Assembly: GCF_958295425.1 (NCBI RefSeq)
Contig: NC_081144.1
Span: forward strand, 23,859,398 to 23,923,397
Length of the DNA stretch: 64,000 nucleotides
Direction of reading: 5' to 3'
DNA from: Solea solea
Lineage: Eukaryota > Chordata > Actinopteri > Pleuronectiformes > Soleidae
Part shown: in pieces, positions 1-18,501 of the stretch
How positions within the stretch are numbered: position 1 is the first letter of the stretch
How the letters are laid out: each line of letters opens with the position of its first letter
Position numbers and translations under genes: made by a program
The notes under the pieces: generated by a model
The model's database searches: none
The model's input: the letters and a program-made list of their open reading frames with translations, nothing else
What the model was told of the DNA's origin: nothing

Positions 1-25
1 TGGAGGTGAACGTGTGCTGTGTTCC

Positions 26-237
26 ATATACGGCGGAATTCGTATAGTGGTTAGCACTCTTGCCTTTGCAGCAGAGTTGGGGATTAGGTCAATTGGACAC
101 TCTAAATTGACCATAGGTTGGTTAGGGTTTGTTTCTATATGCGGTCCAGTGTGTACCCCGCCTATCGCCCTATGTCAGCTGAGATTGGCACAGTGCCCCT
201 CCCTCATGTGGAGGATAAAGTGGTAGAAGATGGATGG
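26..237 (+). mobile_element. Fragment of an abundant fish interspersed repeat (L2-like/SINE-like 3' part)
   Basis: The phrases around 55 (gtggttagcactcttgcct), 100 (ctctaaattgacc), 150 (gtgtaccccgcctatcgccc) and the tail near 215-237 (ggataaagtggtagaagatggatgg) match, from memory, a very common teleost repeat whose copies end in a GGATGGATGA-type tail. The copy is internally shortened and not coding. Class assignment (L2-clade LINE tail or SINE) is an inference. Confidence 0.6.
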
Positions 238-479
238 ATGAACAACAGATGGAACCCAGCAATAGTATCCTCATGGGCTTGAGAATTACACACTGGGCCT
301 TTAATTTACCACCCACTCATAAAGGCAACAGGAAAGCAATAATTGAGAAATTCTGACTCAGCATTCCCAAATAATGAATCATTATTTGATAAGTTTTTAT
401 TGTACAGCAATAGGGCTGAGCCATCAACGGAGCTGTAATTCGCTGTCTCACCACTAGATGTCACTAAGTTTCACTCACA

Positions 480-610
480 CCGTACCTTTCGACGACCTGA
501 TCTGGTAACCCGGGTGTAACCGTGTGTGTAGAGTAGTCGTGTGTCATCTCTGACGCCGCGAGCTCATTCAGTCTCTCCCGGCGTGTGTGAGAGAAAGACA
601 GCGTGGAAAC
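480..610 (+). promoter_or_regulatory. sars1 promoter-proximal region and 5' UTR
   Basis: CpG-containing, TATA-less sequence immediately upstream of the sars1 ATG at 611. The transcription start cannot be fixed from sequence alone. The interval is called only because it abuts a complete first coding exon. Confidence 0.4.
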
Positions 611-8256
<7,646 letters not shown>

Positions 8257-8501
8257 GCTCCAGCACGCTTCACCTCGCCGACCTCGCAGACACAAACTCA
8301 TGGGACTGAAAACGATCCACACTTAAATGGTTCTGGCTCCGTCTCGTGTGTGCGTGTCTGTGTGCCAGGACCGTTGTTCATCTCTTCATCTCAGATGGTT
8401 CCTCTCACATGAGACGAAGACATCGCTCTGTGCTCTCACCAACTTCAATCCACCTCACATCTGCAACCACACTGAGCCTAAACCCAACAGATTAAAATGA
8501 A

Positions 8502-8507
8502 AATAAA
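8502..8507 (+). terminator. Proximal sars1 poly(A) signal AATAAA
   Basis: AATAAA 246 bp downstream of the sars1 stop codon. A second signal lies at 8890, so two 3' UTR lengths are possible. Confidence 0.55.
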
Positions 8508-8889
8508 AAAATGACCTGGATTCTTCTCCGAGAGTGCGATGTTTTCCTGCTCTTATTATGTTTTTAAAAAAGTGAGGTTTCCAAATATTTGCTCATCGAT
8601 TGCTGTCCATCGTTTTTTTTTTTTGTCGAGACCAAAAAAACCTGCTTCTCTCCTGTGGTTACGTCGTTGTGACAAAAAAATTCAAAAAACCTTCTGAAAA
8701 CTTTTCGCTTTAGGCTTTTTGTGGTTTCTCCGATCACTGTCATTGTTTTCAACCTCCGTGGCTCGATGATGTCATCAGCGTTGACCACACTGTTGTTCAC
8801 TGGCTTATTATGGCTGAAAAAACCTGCATTATATAATCATGACATAAAGTTATAGTATCTATGATTGATGAAGTGGTTCACTGTTAACC

Positions 8890-8895
8890 AATAAA
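8890..8895 (+). terminator. Distal sars1 poly(A) signal AATAAA
   Basis: AATAAA followed 20-40 bp later by a T/GT-rich stretch (8916-8936), the usual downstream element arrangement. It gives a 3' UTR of about 650 nt. Confidence 0.6.
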
Positions 8896-8910
8896 TACAG
8901 GTGATATAAA

Positions 8911-9903
8911 GGTCTTCTCTTTGTGATTGTTTTTTCCCCTCATCTCACAGCTGTAACAGCTTCCACTCTTCTTCTTCTTGGTGGACTTTCCTCAAGAGCG
9001 ATTTTGGACAGGAAGGTTCTGGTTCACAATCTCTGGTCCAGGTCATCCTTAAGGTCAGGGCTCTGTGCGGGGCCAGTCAAGTTCTTCCACACCAAACAAA
9101 CAAAAGTCAAGAGTTAAGAGTCTAGAACCCAAAACCTGATTGAAACACCTGAATTCAGTGCTTAACAGGTGTGTAGTGCATACTGTCTCCAGGTCACTAC
9201 CTTTAGACCAGTCGTTCTCAAAGTCTGGTCAGGGCTCAACAAGTAAAAAAGTTTCATGAAACGTAGTTGCAATTCATGGATTCATGAAAATGCCTGGTTT
9301 ACTTATTCAAAATGTTATTAAGGTGAAGTAGAAATGGTGTAAAAATAGTCAGAAGCTGTATATGATGCACTAATTTGCTCTTGATTTATTGCTCTATGTG
9401 ATTTATTCACATGAATATACACCTGGTGTACACCAGGCAACACCAGGTTTACACCAGTTACCAGGTAACTTTCCCTAATGGAAAAGCAAAAAACATGAGT
9501 GGAGTCGAGTTGACCTGTATAAGGGGAAAAGTTTCAAACTGTGAGTGCAGTAGCTGGTGTTTGACCACAGAGGGGCAGTAGATGTCACACTTTTTTAATA
9601 CTTGACACCAAACTGTGACGATTTTGCACTTGGATCAACAAACAGCATGAACTACATACACACATACACTGGTTTATTCCTGTGGGGAAAAGAGTGGTTT
9701 GAGGGTTAGACTTTAAAAACAAATGAAATGATGGTTGGATATCTGATAAGGCTGCAATAAGGAAGACGTGAAAGTGACATATTAACTCCAACAGACTTTA
9801 CACCCTTCGTTTTATTTTCTCATACAGTCAGACCTGACAGACAAAGGGAAAGGGTGAGAAATCTCTTCATGTTTGTTGGTTTTTAACGTCTTGTTGTGCA
9901 GAG
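8911..9903. other. Intergenic region between sars1 and the PTB-domain gene
   Basis: About 1 kb with no convincing exon. Positions 9205-9240 (ccagtcgttctcaaagtctggtc) resemble a hAT-type transposon end. 9420-9470 repeats an accaggt/acaccagg word. 9535-9585 resembles 7915-7975. A splice acceptor (tgttgtgcag) ends just before 9901, so a non-coding first exon of the next gene probably lies here. Confidence 0.5.
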
Positions 9904-12262
9904 ATGAGCGACATTTCAGACGACGACTCCGAGATCTCCTTTAAGGTGAAGGTGTGTATGTAGAGACTTTTTCAGCTGAGCAGGACGTGAGGCGTTCTCC
10001 GTGTGCTGTGGTCACGTTCACTGTTGGATTCATCTGTGTTTCCTTTCTCATAAACTGCAGTTTATCGGGCGAGTGGAGGTTGTTCGTGCTGCTGGTGTTC
10101 AGATCCTGGAAGAAGCAGCTCAGACCCTGAAGGTCAGTCATCACTGAGGGGATTTACATTATATTTATGGTCATTCAGCAGGTTGCTCACTCACTATAAT
10201 TCTTTGACATCAAATTTCTGCCGAATCTTACATACTGGACCTTTAATAAAAAGATTACCTGATGAAAACAAAGCTCACTCGAGTCTATGGTATCTTAAAA
10301 ATACGTTTGCTGCTTTATGTCGCTGTCTGACAGCCCTTTCCTCACTGTAAACCCAAGGTTTTTGTCAACTGCATTACAACTGCACCAAACTCCACAGAGA
10401 AAATGGTCAATTTTACGTCACGGCTCACAGAAGTCTTGGAGCCAACGTTGCCTCCATGTCAGTTCAAAGACGTTATACTGTGACTTTGGTGTTTGAAATC
10501 CTTCCTTCAGATTTACCTAAGTGACTGTAAGTTACCAAACAAGGCAGCAGTAAAGCAGCAGCTCCTGTGTCAGCATGGGCTTAAATTGCTGGTTTTATGA
10601 ATGGACTTTGGTGCAGGAGGAAAACTTGGATGTGGATCAGTGGAGCTTTATGTTAAGTGGCTAAAATCAGTTTTTGCCTCATGTTCCCACCCTCAGCCAT
10701 GTTTTCATTGAGTACGGACTGTGGTGCAGAGTGAGTTCATGTTGTCCTTCTCCTCTCTTTGTCTTCTCATCACTAGACGCCCGATCAATTCTCCTCAGAA
10801 AAGGTGGCAAAGAAGAGTAAAGTCCACCTCTTCCTGTCTCTGAATGGGATTGACCTGTTGGAAAACAAAACCAAGGTGAGCCAAGGCTGAAGTCGTGTCG
10901 TACAGTCACCAACATCACAACCTGGACATGTCTTCTCACTGACGTCCTCTGTCTGCTCCTCAGTATCTGTTGTACACATGTCCCCTCTCCACCGTGTCCT
11001 TCTGTGGCGTCCTGCCGTCCTCGGCCAAAGTGTTCGGCTTCGTGGCGCAACACCCTGTAGCCGACATGTACCACTGCTACCTGTTCCAGAGCAAGAAGTT
11101 TGTGAGTGACATGATGATTTCTACCGTGAAAAAACACTGGAATAATCTCTTTACTCATATTTTGAATTCATTTCTTGTTGTCTTCAGTCTCATGTGCTGG
11201 TGTCAGTGATTGGCGATGCCCTTCGAGCATCAACGAAGGAGAAGACCACCAGAGGGGGACGAGACCTCATAGTGGAGGCCCTCAGACACAAGGTTAGTCC
11301 TGTTTATTGGACTATTTTAGCCTAGAGACTCACTTAGTAACATCTATGTCTGCTTAAGTCTGCTGCTTCCAGGACCGGCCCAAGCCTTTATGGGGCAGAA
11401 TGTAATTTTGGGGCGTGGTGTCCCTGAACTTGAATTAAAAAAATAAAAATACAACAGCAGACATTGTATTTGCTGAAAACAAATAAACCAGTTTTTCTTT
11501 AAATAAAACCAAATAACGAAAGACGAACACTTATTTACAAGTGGCCTTGTATTCATTTGCAATTTTGTATTCAAAGTGAAAAGCACTAAGTGTGGTGACA
11601 CTGAACTTTAATAAAAGATAAAATTGTTTTTAAGATATATTTGTACGAGTAGAGAAATAGACAAACATGAATTTCTTCCAAAAACAAACTATTACAAAAA
11701 TGTTGTTCGATAAAAACTTTTATACCAAAGTTTTGGCCACTTTCTAAACCACGCACTCTCCCACACCAAAATCATCAATTTTATATCACAGCGCACAGGA
11801 GTTGATCCTCTTCTGCGTCCATGAATCAGTTCAGATATGTTATATTGTGACTTCAGTGTTTGGAATCCTTCCTACGGTTTTGGTTGAGTGACATAAACTT
11901 AGCAAACATGGCAGCAGTGGACCAGTAGACACTGAGGCCCGTCAGGCTAAAAATGATCATTTTCTCTATGGACTTTGGTGCAGGAGAGTGAGGAAAATTA
12001 CAAACTTCAGTTTATATTAGGAAATGTCTGTCTTATTGCGATGAGATAATGAGATAAAATGTTAAACGACATTCTTAAGACATCATAGACTTATGCAGGC
12101 ATAGATTTTATTAGATTTATTTATTAATGGCTGAATTTAAAGGAAAAATAACACCACTCTTATTTAATGAGGTCTCTTTTCTCCACTGTCTTTCAGAATA
12201 AAATGCTGCAGAGAGAAAATACTGAGCTGAAGAGAAGACTCGCAGAAAAAACTGACGCATAA
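9904..12262 (+). CDS. PTB/PID-domain adaptor-like protein, six exons, 175 aa (GULP1/CED-6-type)
   Basis: Coding exons: 9904-9951, 10061-10132, 10777-10875, 10964-11101, 11188-11292, 12197-12262; all are phase 0 with GT-AG splice sites, and the last ends in TAA. The product begins with an acidic MSDISDDDSEIS segment. A PTB/PID fold follows at about 13-137 (KVKFIGRVEVV strand; basic KVAKKSKV before VHLFLSLNGIDLLENKTK; core SFCG then FGFVAQHP and YHCYLF). A short leucine-zipper-like helix (NKMLQRENTELKRRL, from residue 155) ends the protein. That order, PTB then coiled coil, resembles GULP1 and LDLRAP1, which couple NPxY receptor tails to engulfment or endocytosis, but it lacks their long C-terminal extension. 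Peptide or phosphoinositide binding is inferred from the fold. I cannot name the orthologue. The start is the only ATG in frame after an apparent splice acceptor. Confidence 0.88.
10381..10620. mobile_element. Palindromic MITE (family P), copy A
   Basis: Left end gcaccaaactccacagagaa and right end atggactttggtgcagga are inverted copies of each other. It lies in intron 2 of the PTB gene. Diverged. Confidence 0.75.
11745..11993. mobile_element. Palindromic MITE (family P), copy B
   Basis: Left end gcactctcccacaccaaaat and right end ctttggtgcaggagagtgag. The internal aggagttgatcctcttctgc block and the ggcagcagtggacca block also face each other. It lies in intron 5 of the PTB gene. Confidence 0.85.
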
Positions 12263-12362
12263 TAGCTGCACCTGTTTTTCACACAGAAAATACTTGGAAT
12301 GTATAAAGAAAACTACATTTGTTGTGTTGTAAGGTGTGAATTAAAATTGTTGATGGAAAAAA

Positions 12363-12368
12363 AATAAA
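12363..12368 (+). terminator. Poly(A) signal of the PTB-domain gene
   Basis: AATAAA 100 bp after the stop, followed by tgtgttgttggttttcctg (GT-rich). An ATTAAA occurs just before it at 12340. Confidence 0.75.
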
Positions 12369-13195
12369 AATGTGTTGTTGGTTTTCCTGCATATTTACGT
12401 TTGAATCCTACTGTTACACACATAACAGTAGATGGCAGCAACGGGCTACTAATGTAGCTCTAATCATGTGAAACACGACCAAGAAAATCAGTTCACAGAC
12501 GCAAATACATCACTTATTTTTGGGAAACAAAATAAAAAAATAAATAAAACCAGAATACTTGAAATTAAAGTCTGAAAAAAGAAAATCATAGAAAAAAAGT
12601 TAAAATTTGGAGACAAAAGTCAGAGAAAAAAAACGTTGTGGCCATAATCCTCTTCCGTAGAATTCCATGTTAATACATTTAAGATATTTTTCTGAGACCA
12701 GTGGGTTTATGTTAAGTATTTTAACAGTTTGAAGTCAATGTTATCAACACAAGAGCTTCATGGCGTTTTCAGAATTGTGTGCATACTAGTTCGATTTTGT
12801 GTTTTATAACGTTTAAAACAAGTCAAAAAGCCGTGATATAAAACGCCACATCATTAACTTGATATCTGTGTGGAAAAGGGAGTGAAATGTCCATGTTTTT
12901 ACCACCTTTTACAACTAAAATTATTATTTTTTTAAAAATAACTAAAAGTGGGTTTCAGACAGTACCGATACGTCCGATAAGTTAAATATGACGTTTATTT
13001 ATTGAGAACAGTGGAGTTTAACTCTTATCATTTAGCGTTTTGAGAAATGAAGTAACGAAGTGTAAAAATGTGTTTAAACGTTTGGGAATAACTGTAATTT
13101 CACAAAAATGAAACCAGAATAGTACAACAACAGATTTAGTTACAGGTACTTGAACGCGGCGGAGTACTCATAAGTTCCAGGGTACGTGAAGGCAC
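12369..13195. other. Intergenic region, no gene seen
   Basis: AT-rich with A-runs. No exon, RNA gene or clear transposon end recognised. Confidence 0.5.
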
Positions 13196-13308
13196 CACGG
13201 CGGGAAGACACATACACACACACGGACACTCACGCGGATAACAGAGTGAAAAGCGGTGTCAATAAATGAGTCATTGATGGCGGCGTTGACTCGCTAACAC
13301 CCTGAGAG
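13196..13308 (+). promoter_or_regulatory. Probable tmem106c promoter and non-coding exon 1
   Basis: A GATGGCGGC block (YY1-like, at 13276) is followed by a strong donor, GAG|GTGAGT, at 13308/13309. The first coding exon of tmem106c is preceded by an acceptor (cacccacag, ending 14169), so an upstream non-coding exon is required and this is the best candidate. A six-codon upstream ORF (13277-13297, MAALTR) lies inside it. The transcription start is not determined. Confidence 0.55.
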
Positions 13309-13684
13309 GTGAGTTAAAGTTTGTTTAATGGAGCTAACTAGCATTAACTATCGTGACAACATTGCGGTTAAAGTTAGCAGCTAGCGGCAAACTTTCACCC
13401 CCCGCTCTTGTTAGCGTGGTAGCAGCCGGAGTTAGCTTAACGTTTAGTGTAAACTACGTTTTCATGTCTAAAAGATTCGTCTTTCTGCGTGAGTCAGAAA
13501 ATCAAACTCTAACCTCACGCGAGGCGGTTTGGATTAAATGGCGGACACTGGCAAGACAGCGATATTAGCATAACAACACGCGATAATATTATCATCCGAT
13601 ACCACCACACCGCGATTTGACCGGGCGATATAGGTATGTAAATAAATTATAAGTTAATAATAAGATGTACGTTTTCAATGGAAA

Positions 13685-13870
13685 AGTGTGTCAGAGTGAA
13701 AATTAGATCTGAAATAACCAATTAACAGAGTACTTGTTTGGTCCTGAAATGTCAGAAAATGTTGAAAAATGTCAATAATAATTTTGGTTTGTGGACAAAA
13801 CAAGACATTTGAGAACATTATCAGCTCCAGATTTAGGAAACACTGATCAACAGTATTTCCCAAACCGCTA
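13685..13870 (+). mobile_element. hAT-type MITE fragment of the 59655 family
   Basis: Contains gtttggtcctgaaatgtcag, acaagacatttgagaacatt and aaacactgatcaaca, blocks shared in reverse or direct order with 51970-52275 and 59655-60005. It lies in the probable first intron of tmem106c. Confidence 0.6.
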
Positions 13871-14203
13871 TTAGTTAGCTATGGAAGTCCAGTGAAAGCT
13901 TTAGAAACAAGTAAAAATGATTTTGAAATGCATTCTGGGAGCAACATTTAGAATTATTTCCAGTGTTTCCAATTTTCACAATTTATTCGTATGCTCAAAA
14001 CCCCGAAGCACTATCACATAGCAGGAATGTACTTTATATATACATGTTGACATCTCAATTATGGTAAATGTTTGATTTATTGCGAACCCTAGTGGGCACA
14101 GCGTTGTATATCACAGCTGATCTGTTGCTCATGAGTGGGTTCGCGCTCATTTTTGTCCCTCACCCACAGACGGGCTGTAGTCAGGTGTCAACGTCACGGC
14201 ACC

Positions 14204-17200
14204 ATGGGGACACGGTGGTCTCGGAGCGGCAGCAGCATGTCGCTCCTCCCGGAGAGGCAGGGCTGTCAGCGGTGGGAGGAAGACGGGAACTGCGACGACG
14301 ACTCTCTGGACGGCCTCATCAGGCGGGAGGACATAGCACAGTTCCCGTACGTGGAGTTCACCGGGAGGGACAGCATAACGTGTCCGACGTGTCAAGGCAC
14401 GGGACGGATACCTTCAGGTGATTGGACGGTGGCCTTCACATTATGGGTGGACGAATTTAACGATATTAGTGACATTGTAGTATCGTCTATGTTCTATCCA
14501 TTGCTGTTCTATGTTCTTGCACAGATGCATCAGTGTTTTCCCCTCAGACCAAACCACACTATTGATAATTCCCTTCACAGCCGCACTAGAGAAACTAATT
14601 CTGCAAATTCTTATTAAACACAAATGTTTTAAAGACATAAAAACTGAGTCATTGTTCAAATATTGGCCTGTTACCACCACTCTCCAATTATTTCTGTGGT
14701 TGTTTATTTTTACTGTTTTATACACAGATCATCATCTTTTCTGTTACCTTTCTCCTCACAGGTCAAGTGAATGAACTGGTTGCATTGATCCCATACAGCG
14801 ACCAAAGACTGCGACCACAAAGAACGTAAGTAAACAACGACCAAAGAAATGTTTATTTTTTTTGATAATCGATCAATCGAGTACTTGTTTTGTCCAGAAA
14901 ATGTTAAGAAAACGCTGAGTTTCCAAAAACCTGGAAATAATGTAGCGGTTTGTCCACAAACACAAAACGATTCAGTTTTAATAAATCGATTAATCAAATA
15001 ATCTTTGCAGCCCTCACGGCCACCACATGGTAATAGATGCGTCACAAATAAGGTCGTCATTGGAGTGGAAAGATTTGTTTTTATAAATATAGTCCAATGT
15101 CCAATGTAAGTTGTCCAATCACAGGACAGTTAAGGGCGAGTGGGCGTTCCTATTGCACAGATATCTACTCCAGCTGTGGCCACGTCTTCCTACACTGCAA
15201 ATAAACCTAAATCTAAACATACTCTAACCCAGTACATTTGTATTTTAAAAACCTGTGAATTAAACTCAACAATGAGCTATTTTTCCCAGCGATTGCAGCT
15301 TTAAGAGACACTTACACACAAAGTCATTGTATTGTTTTAAAACCCGTCATTCAAATATGTGCAGTGTAACTAATGAGATCAACAAAAGTGGAGTCAGGAG
15401 ACGATAAACAATGAGTCCACTCAATGGAACCAGATTGTAGAGTTTCTGTTCACAAGAAGAATCTGCTGATGTGAACAAACCTCAAAATGGTTCCTGGTGC
15501 ACATACAACTTCACTTGAGCTGTTTTTCCATGATACAGTTCTAGAATTACTCGGCTCTACTCAGTTTGGTATCAGTCACGTTGTTTTCAATGACTTCATA
15601 CTAGGGCTGGGCCATATGGACAAAAAAATAAAATCCCCCATTTTTTTATACCAGATCCGATTTTCGATTTGAATCGATTATATTTTTCTAACTACTAAAT
15701 ACAAAATAATTATTATATTTATTATTATAGTTATGCAAATGAATGACATTCTGCACACACACACACACAAACGAGTGTCTCCTGACTTGTAAAGCAGTTG
15801 TTTTCAGTGTCAGTTAATTAAAAATATTTGTTCAGTACGTCCTCCATGACCGGAGCACATACTCTGGACTGAAATACAGCGGCAGTGTGATGCTTAAATA
15901 TTGAGATTTTAGACATTTCCCTGGTACTTGTCGGAGATTAACCCACGTTTTTAGGATTTTTAAGTCTTTTTTAACTGATTTTACAGTTTAGCAGTGTTCG
16001 GCTTGATCCTTGTGTCGGACGTCTCTTCCTGTGACGGGACTCTCGCTGTTTTCCGCGCACGCTGCCATGTTGATATTGTCAGAGAACTAGTGGAGGGAGG
16101 GGGAGAGGAATGGAGCGGAGGGAACAAGAGATGAGTGAGTGAGCGCTGTAAAAAGGACAAATCAGAAAAATCGATTTAAATTTTTTGAACATCATCCAAA
16201 CAAATAAATCCGATTTCGATTTAAAATCAATTAATCGCCCAGCCCTACTTCATACATCCTATTTTATCAAATTTTTATAGTCTAAGTGTTAATATCTTTT
16301 TAAATTGAAATTTTCTTTTTTGGTAATGCATGTTTATTATTTATTATCTTTATCTTTACTGTCTTGCTGCTGTAACTGTGTAAATTTCCCCACTGTGGGA
16401 CAAATAAAGGACTATCTTATCTTATAGTCCCTCCTCAATGTAGATTTTGGAATTATAAGTAGAATTTGGAACTATAAGTAGAATTTAGAACTTTAAGTAG
16501 ATTTTTGAATTATAAGTAGAATTTGGAATTTTAGGTATAATTTAGAACTTTAAGTAGATTTTGGAATTATAAGTAGAATTTGGAATTTTAAGTAGAATTT
16601 AGAACTTTAAGTAGATTTTGGAATTATAAGTAGAATTTGGAACTATAAGTAGAATTTAGAACTTTAAGTAGATTTTGGAATTATAAGTAGAATTTGGAAC
16701 TATAAGTAGAATTTAGAACTTTAAGTAGATTTTGGAATTATAAGTAGAATTTGGAACTATAAGTAGAATTTAGAACTTTAAGTAGATTTCAGAATTATAA
16801 GTAGATTTTGGAACTATAAGTTGAATTAAGTAGATTTTCTGAACTTTAAGTAGATTAGTAGAAGTCAAACTTCCATCTCTCTTCCAGGAAGCTGTACGTG
16901 GTGTTGTCCGTCGTGCTCTGCCTCCTGGCGTCTTCGCTTGTCGCCTTCTTCCTCTTCCCTCGCCCGGTGGTCGTGGTGGACAACGGGATACGCTCGGTGA
17001 CTGTTCACTTTGACCACCCCAACATGAAGGTCCTGATGAACATGACGGTACGGGTTTTTCTGGATTATCATTTAAAAAAAAAAAAAAATCTATTGACATT
17101 TAGTCCACTAGATGGTGTGGAGTGCTCACTCTCAGGAGAGGGAACTCCTCAGCAGATTGAGTAGATAGTTGTTCTGTTAGTTAGTGTCTCTTGGTTTTGA

Positions 17201-18319
17201 CTGTGCTCTCTGTTCTCCTCAGAGCACGCTGAACTTCAGCAACCCAAACTTCTTCTCCGTGCTGGTCCAGAGCATCACCTCTCAGGTCCTGTACATGAAG
17301 ACAGTGATTGGGACTCAGCAGCTCGACGACGCCACCACCATCCTGCCACTCAGTCAGAGACAGGTACACGAAGATGCTCAAAGTGCATGCGCTGTGACAG
17401 GCAGAGGCGGAAACGGCTCCTGGCACAAACTCATGAGAGGAACCTGTCGTTAGCCCTCAGATTATAATTATATCTGTGGATTTGCGGCCATTTTTGAGGG
17501 CGTTAACATGCACAAAAATATTGGAGGTCAGGTCTGGCAAAAATGCGATATTGGCATAGTTCCCAGACCTGTGTGTTGCTCAAGGGCTCTATAGCGCCCC
17601 CTAAGGTGAAAACAGGCAAAATTGAGTTCAACTGTATTCCCAGAAACTTGGTAAAGAAGTTATCGACCAAGACGAACAAAAAAGTCGACCGTAACCATGG
17701 CCTCAACTCAACAGGAAGTTGGCCATTTTGAATTTGCACCCTAATTAAATGAGACACATCACACTGCGTGCAGTCCGAGCTGAACTTATCTCTGTTGTGC
17801 TGAGAGAATATAAAGTGTTGTTGAATGACACGTCTGAGTTTTACTCTTATAAACATTAACAAGACATTGTCAACGTCTGACCTGGTCTAAATCTTCCGCA
17901 GGTGAACTACACCGTCAGCGTGGAGATTGGCAGCAGCGCCCCCTACGTCTAGTAAGTGTCATCACTGTTGTTGCATCTAAAACATGTAGCGTTTTTTTCA
18001 GCAGTGAATTCTCACTAAACCGTCTTTGTCTTTTCAGTGCCTTCTGCACCATGCCCAGCATCAAGGTCCACAACATTGTCATATTTTTGCAGTAAGTAAA
18101 TTGTAACATTTCATTTCATTTTATTTTATTTAGTTTTGTTTTGTTTCTGCTCTTTGTTCTGTTGTTTTTGTATCTTTTAGCTTTGAAAGAAGTACTGAAA
18201 AATATACATATTTTATATATCCCTCACAAAACAGCAAATAGTTCCAAATGTTCTCCATATAATAGGTTACTGGTCCCTTAAAGTGATATATAGTGTATAT
18301 ATACTTAAAGTATATATAG

Positions 18320-18354
<35 letters not shown>

Positions 18355-18379
18355 GTGTGTATGTATATATATATATATA

Positions 18380-18434
<55 letters not shown>

Positions 18435-18469
18435 ATGTATATATATATATGTGTGTATATATATATATA

Positions 18470-18501
<32 letters not shown>

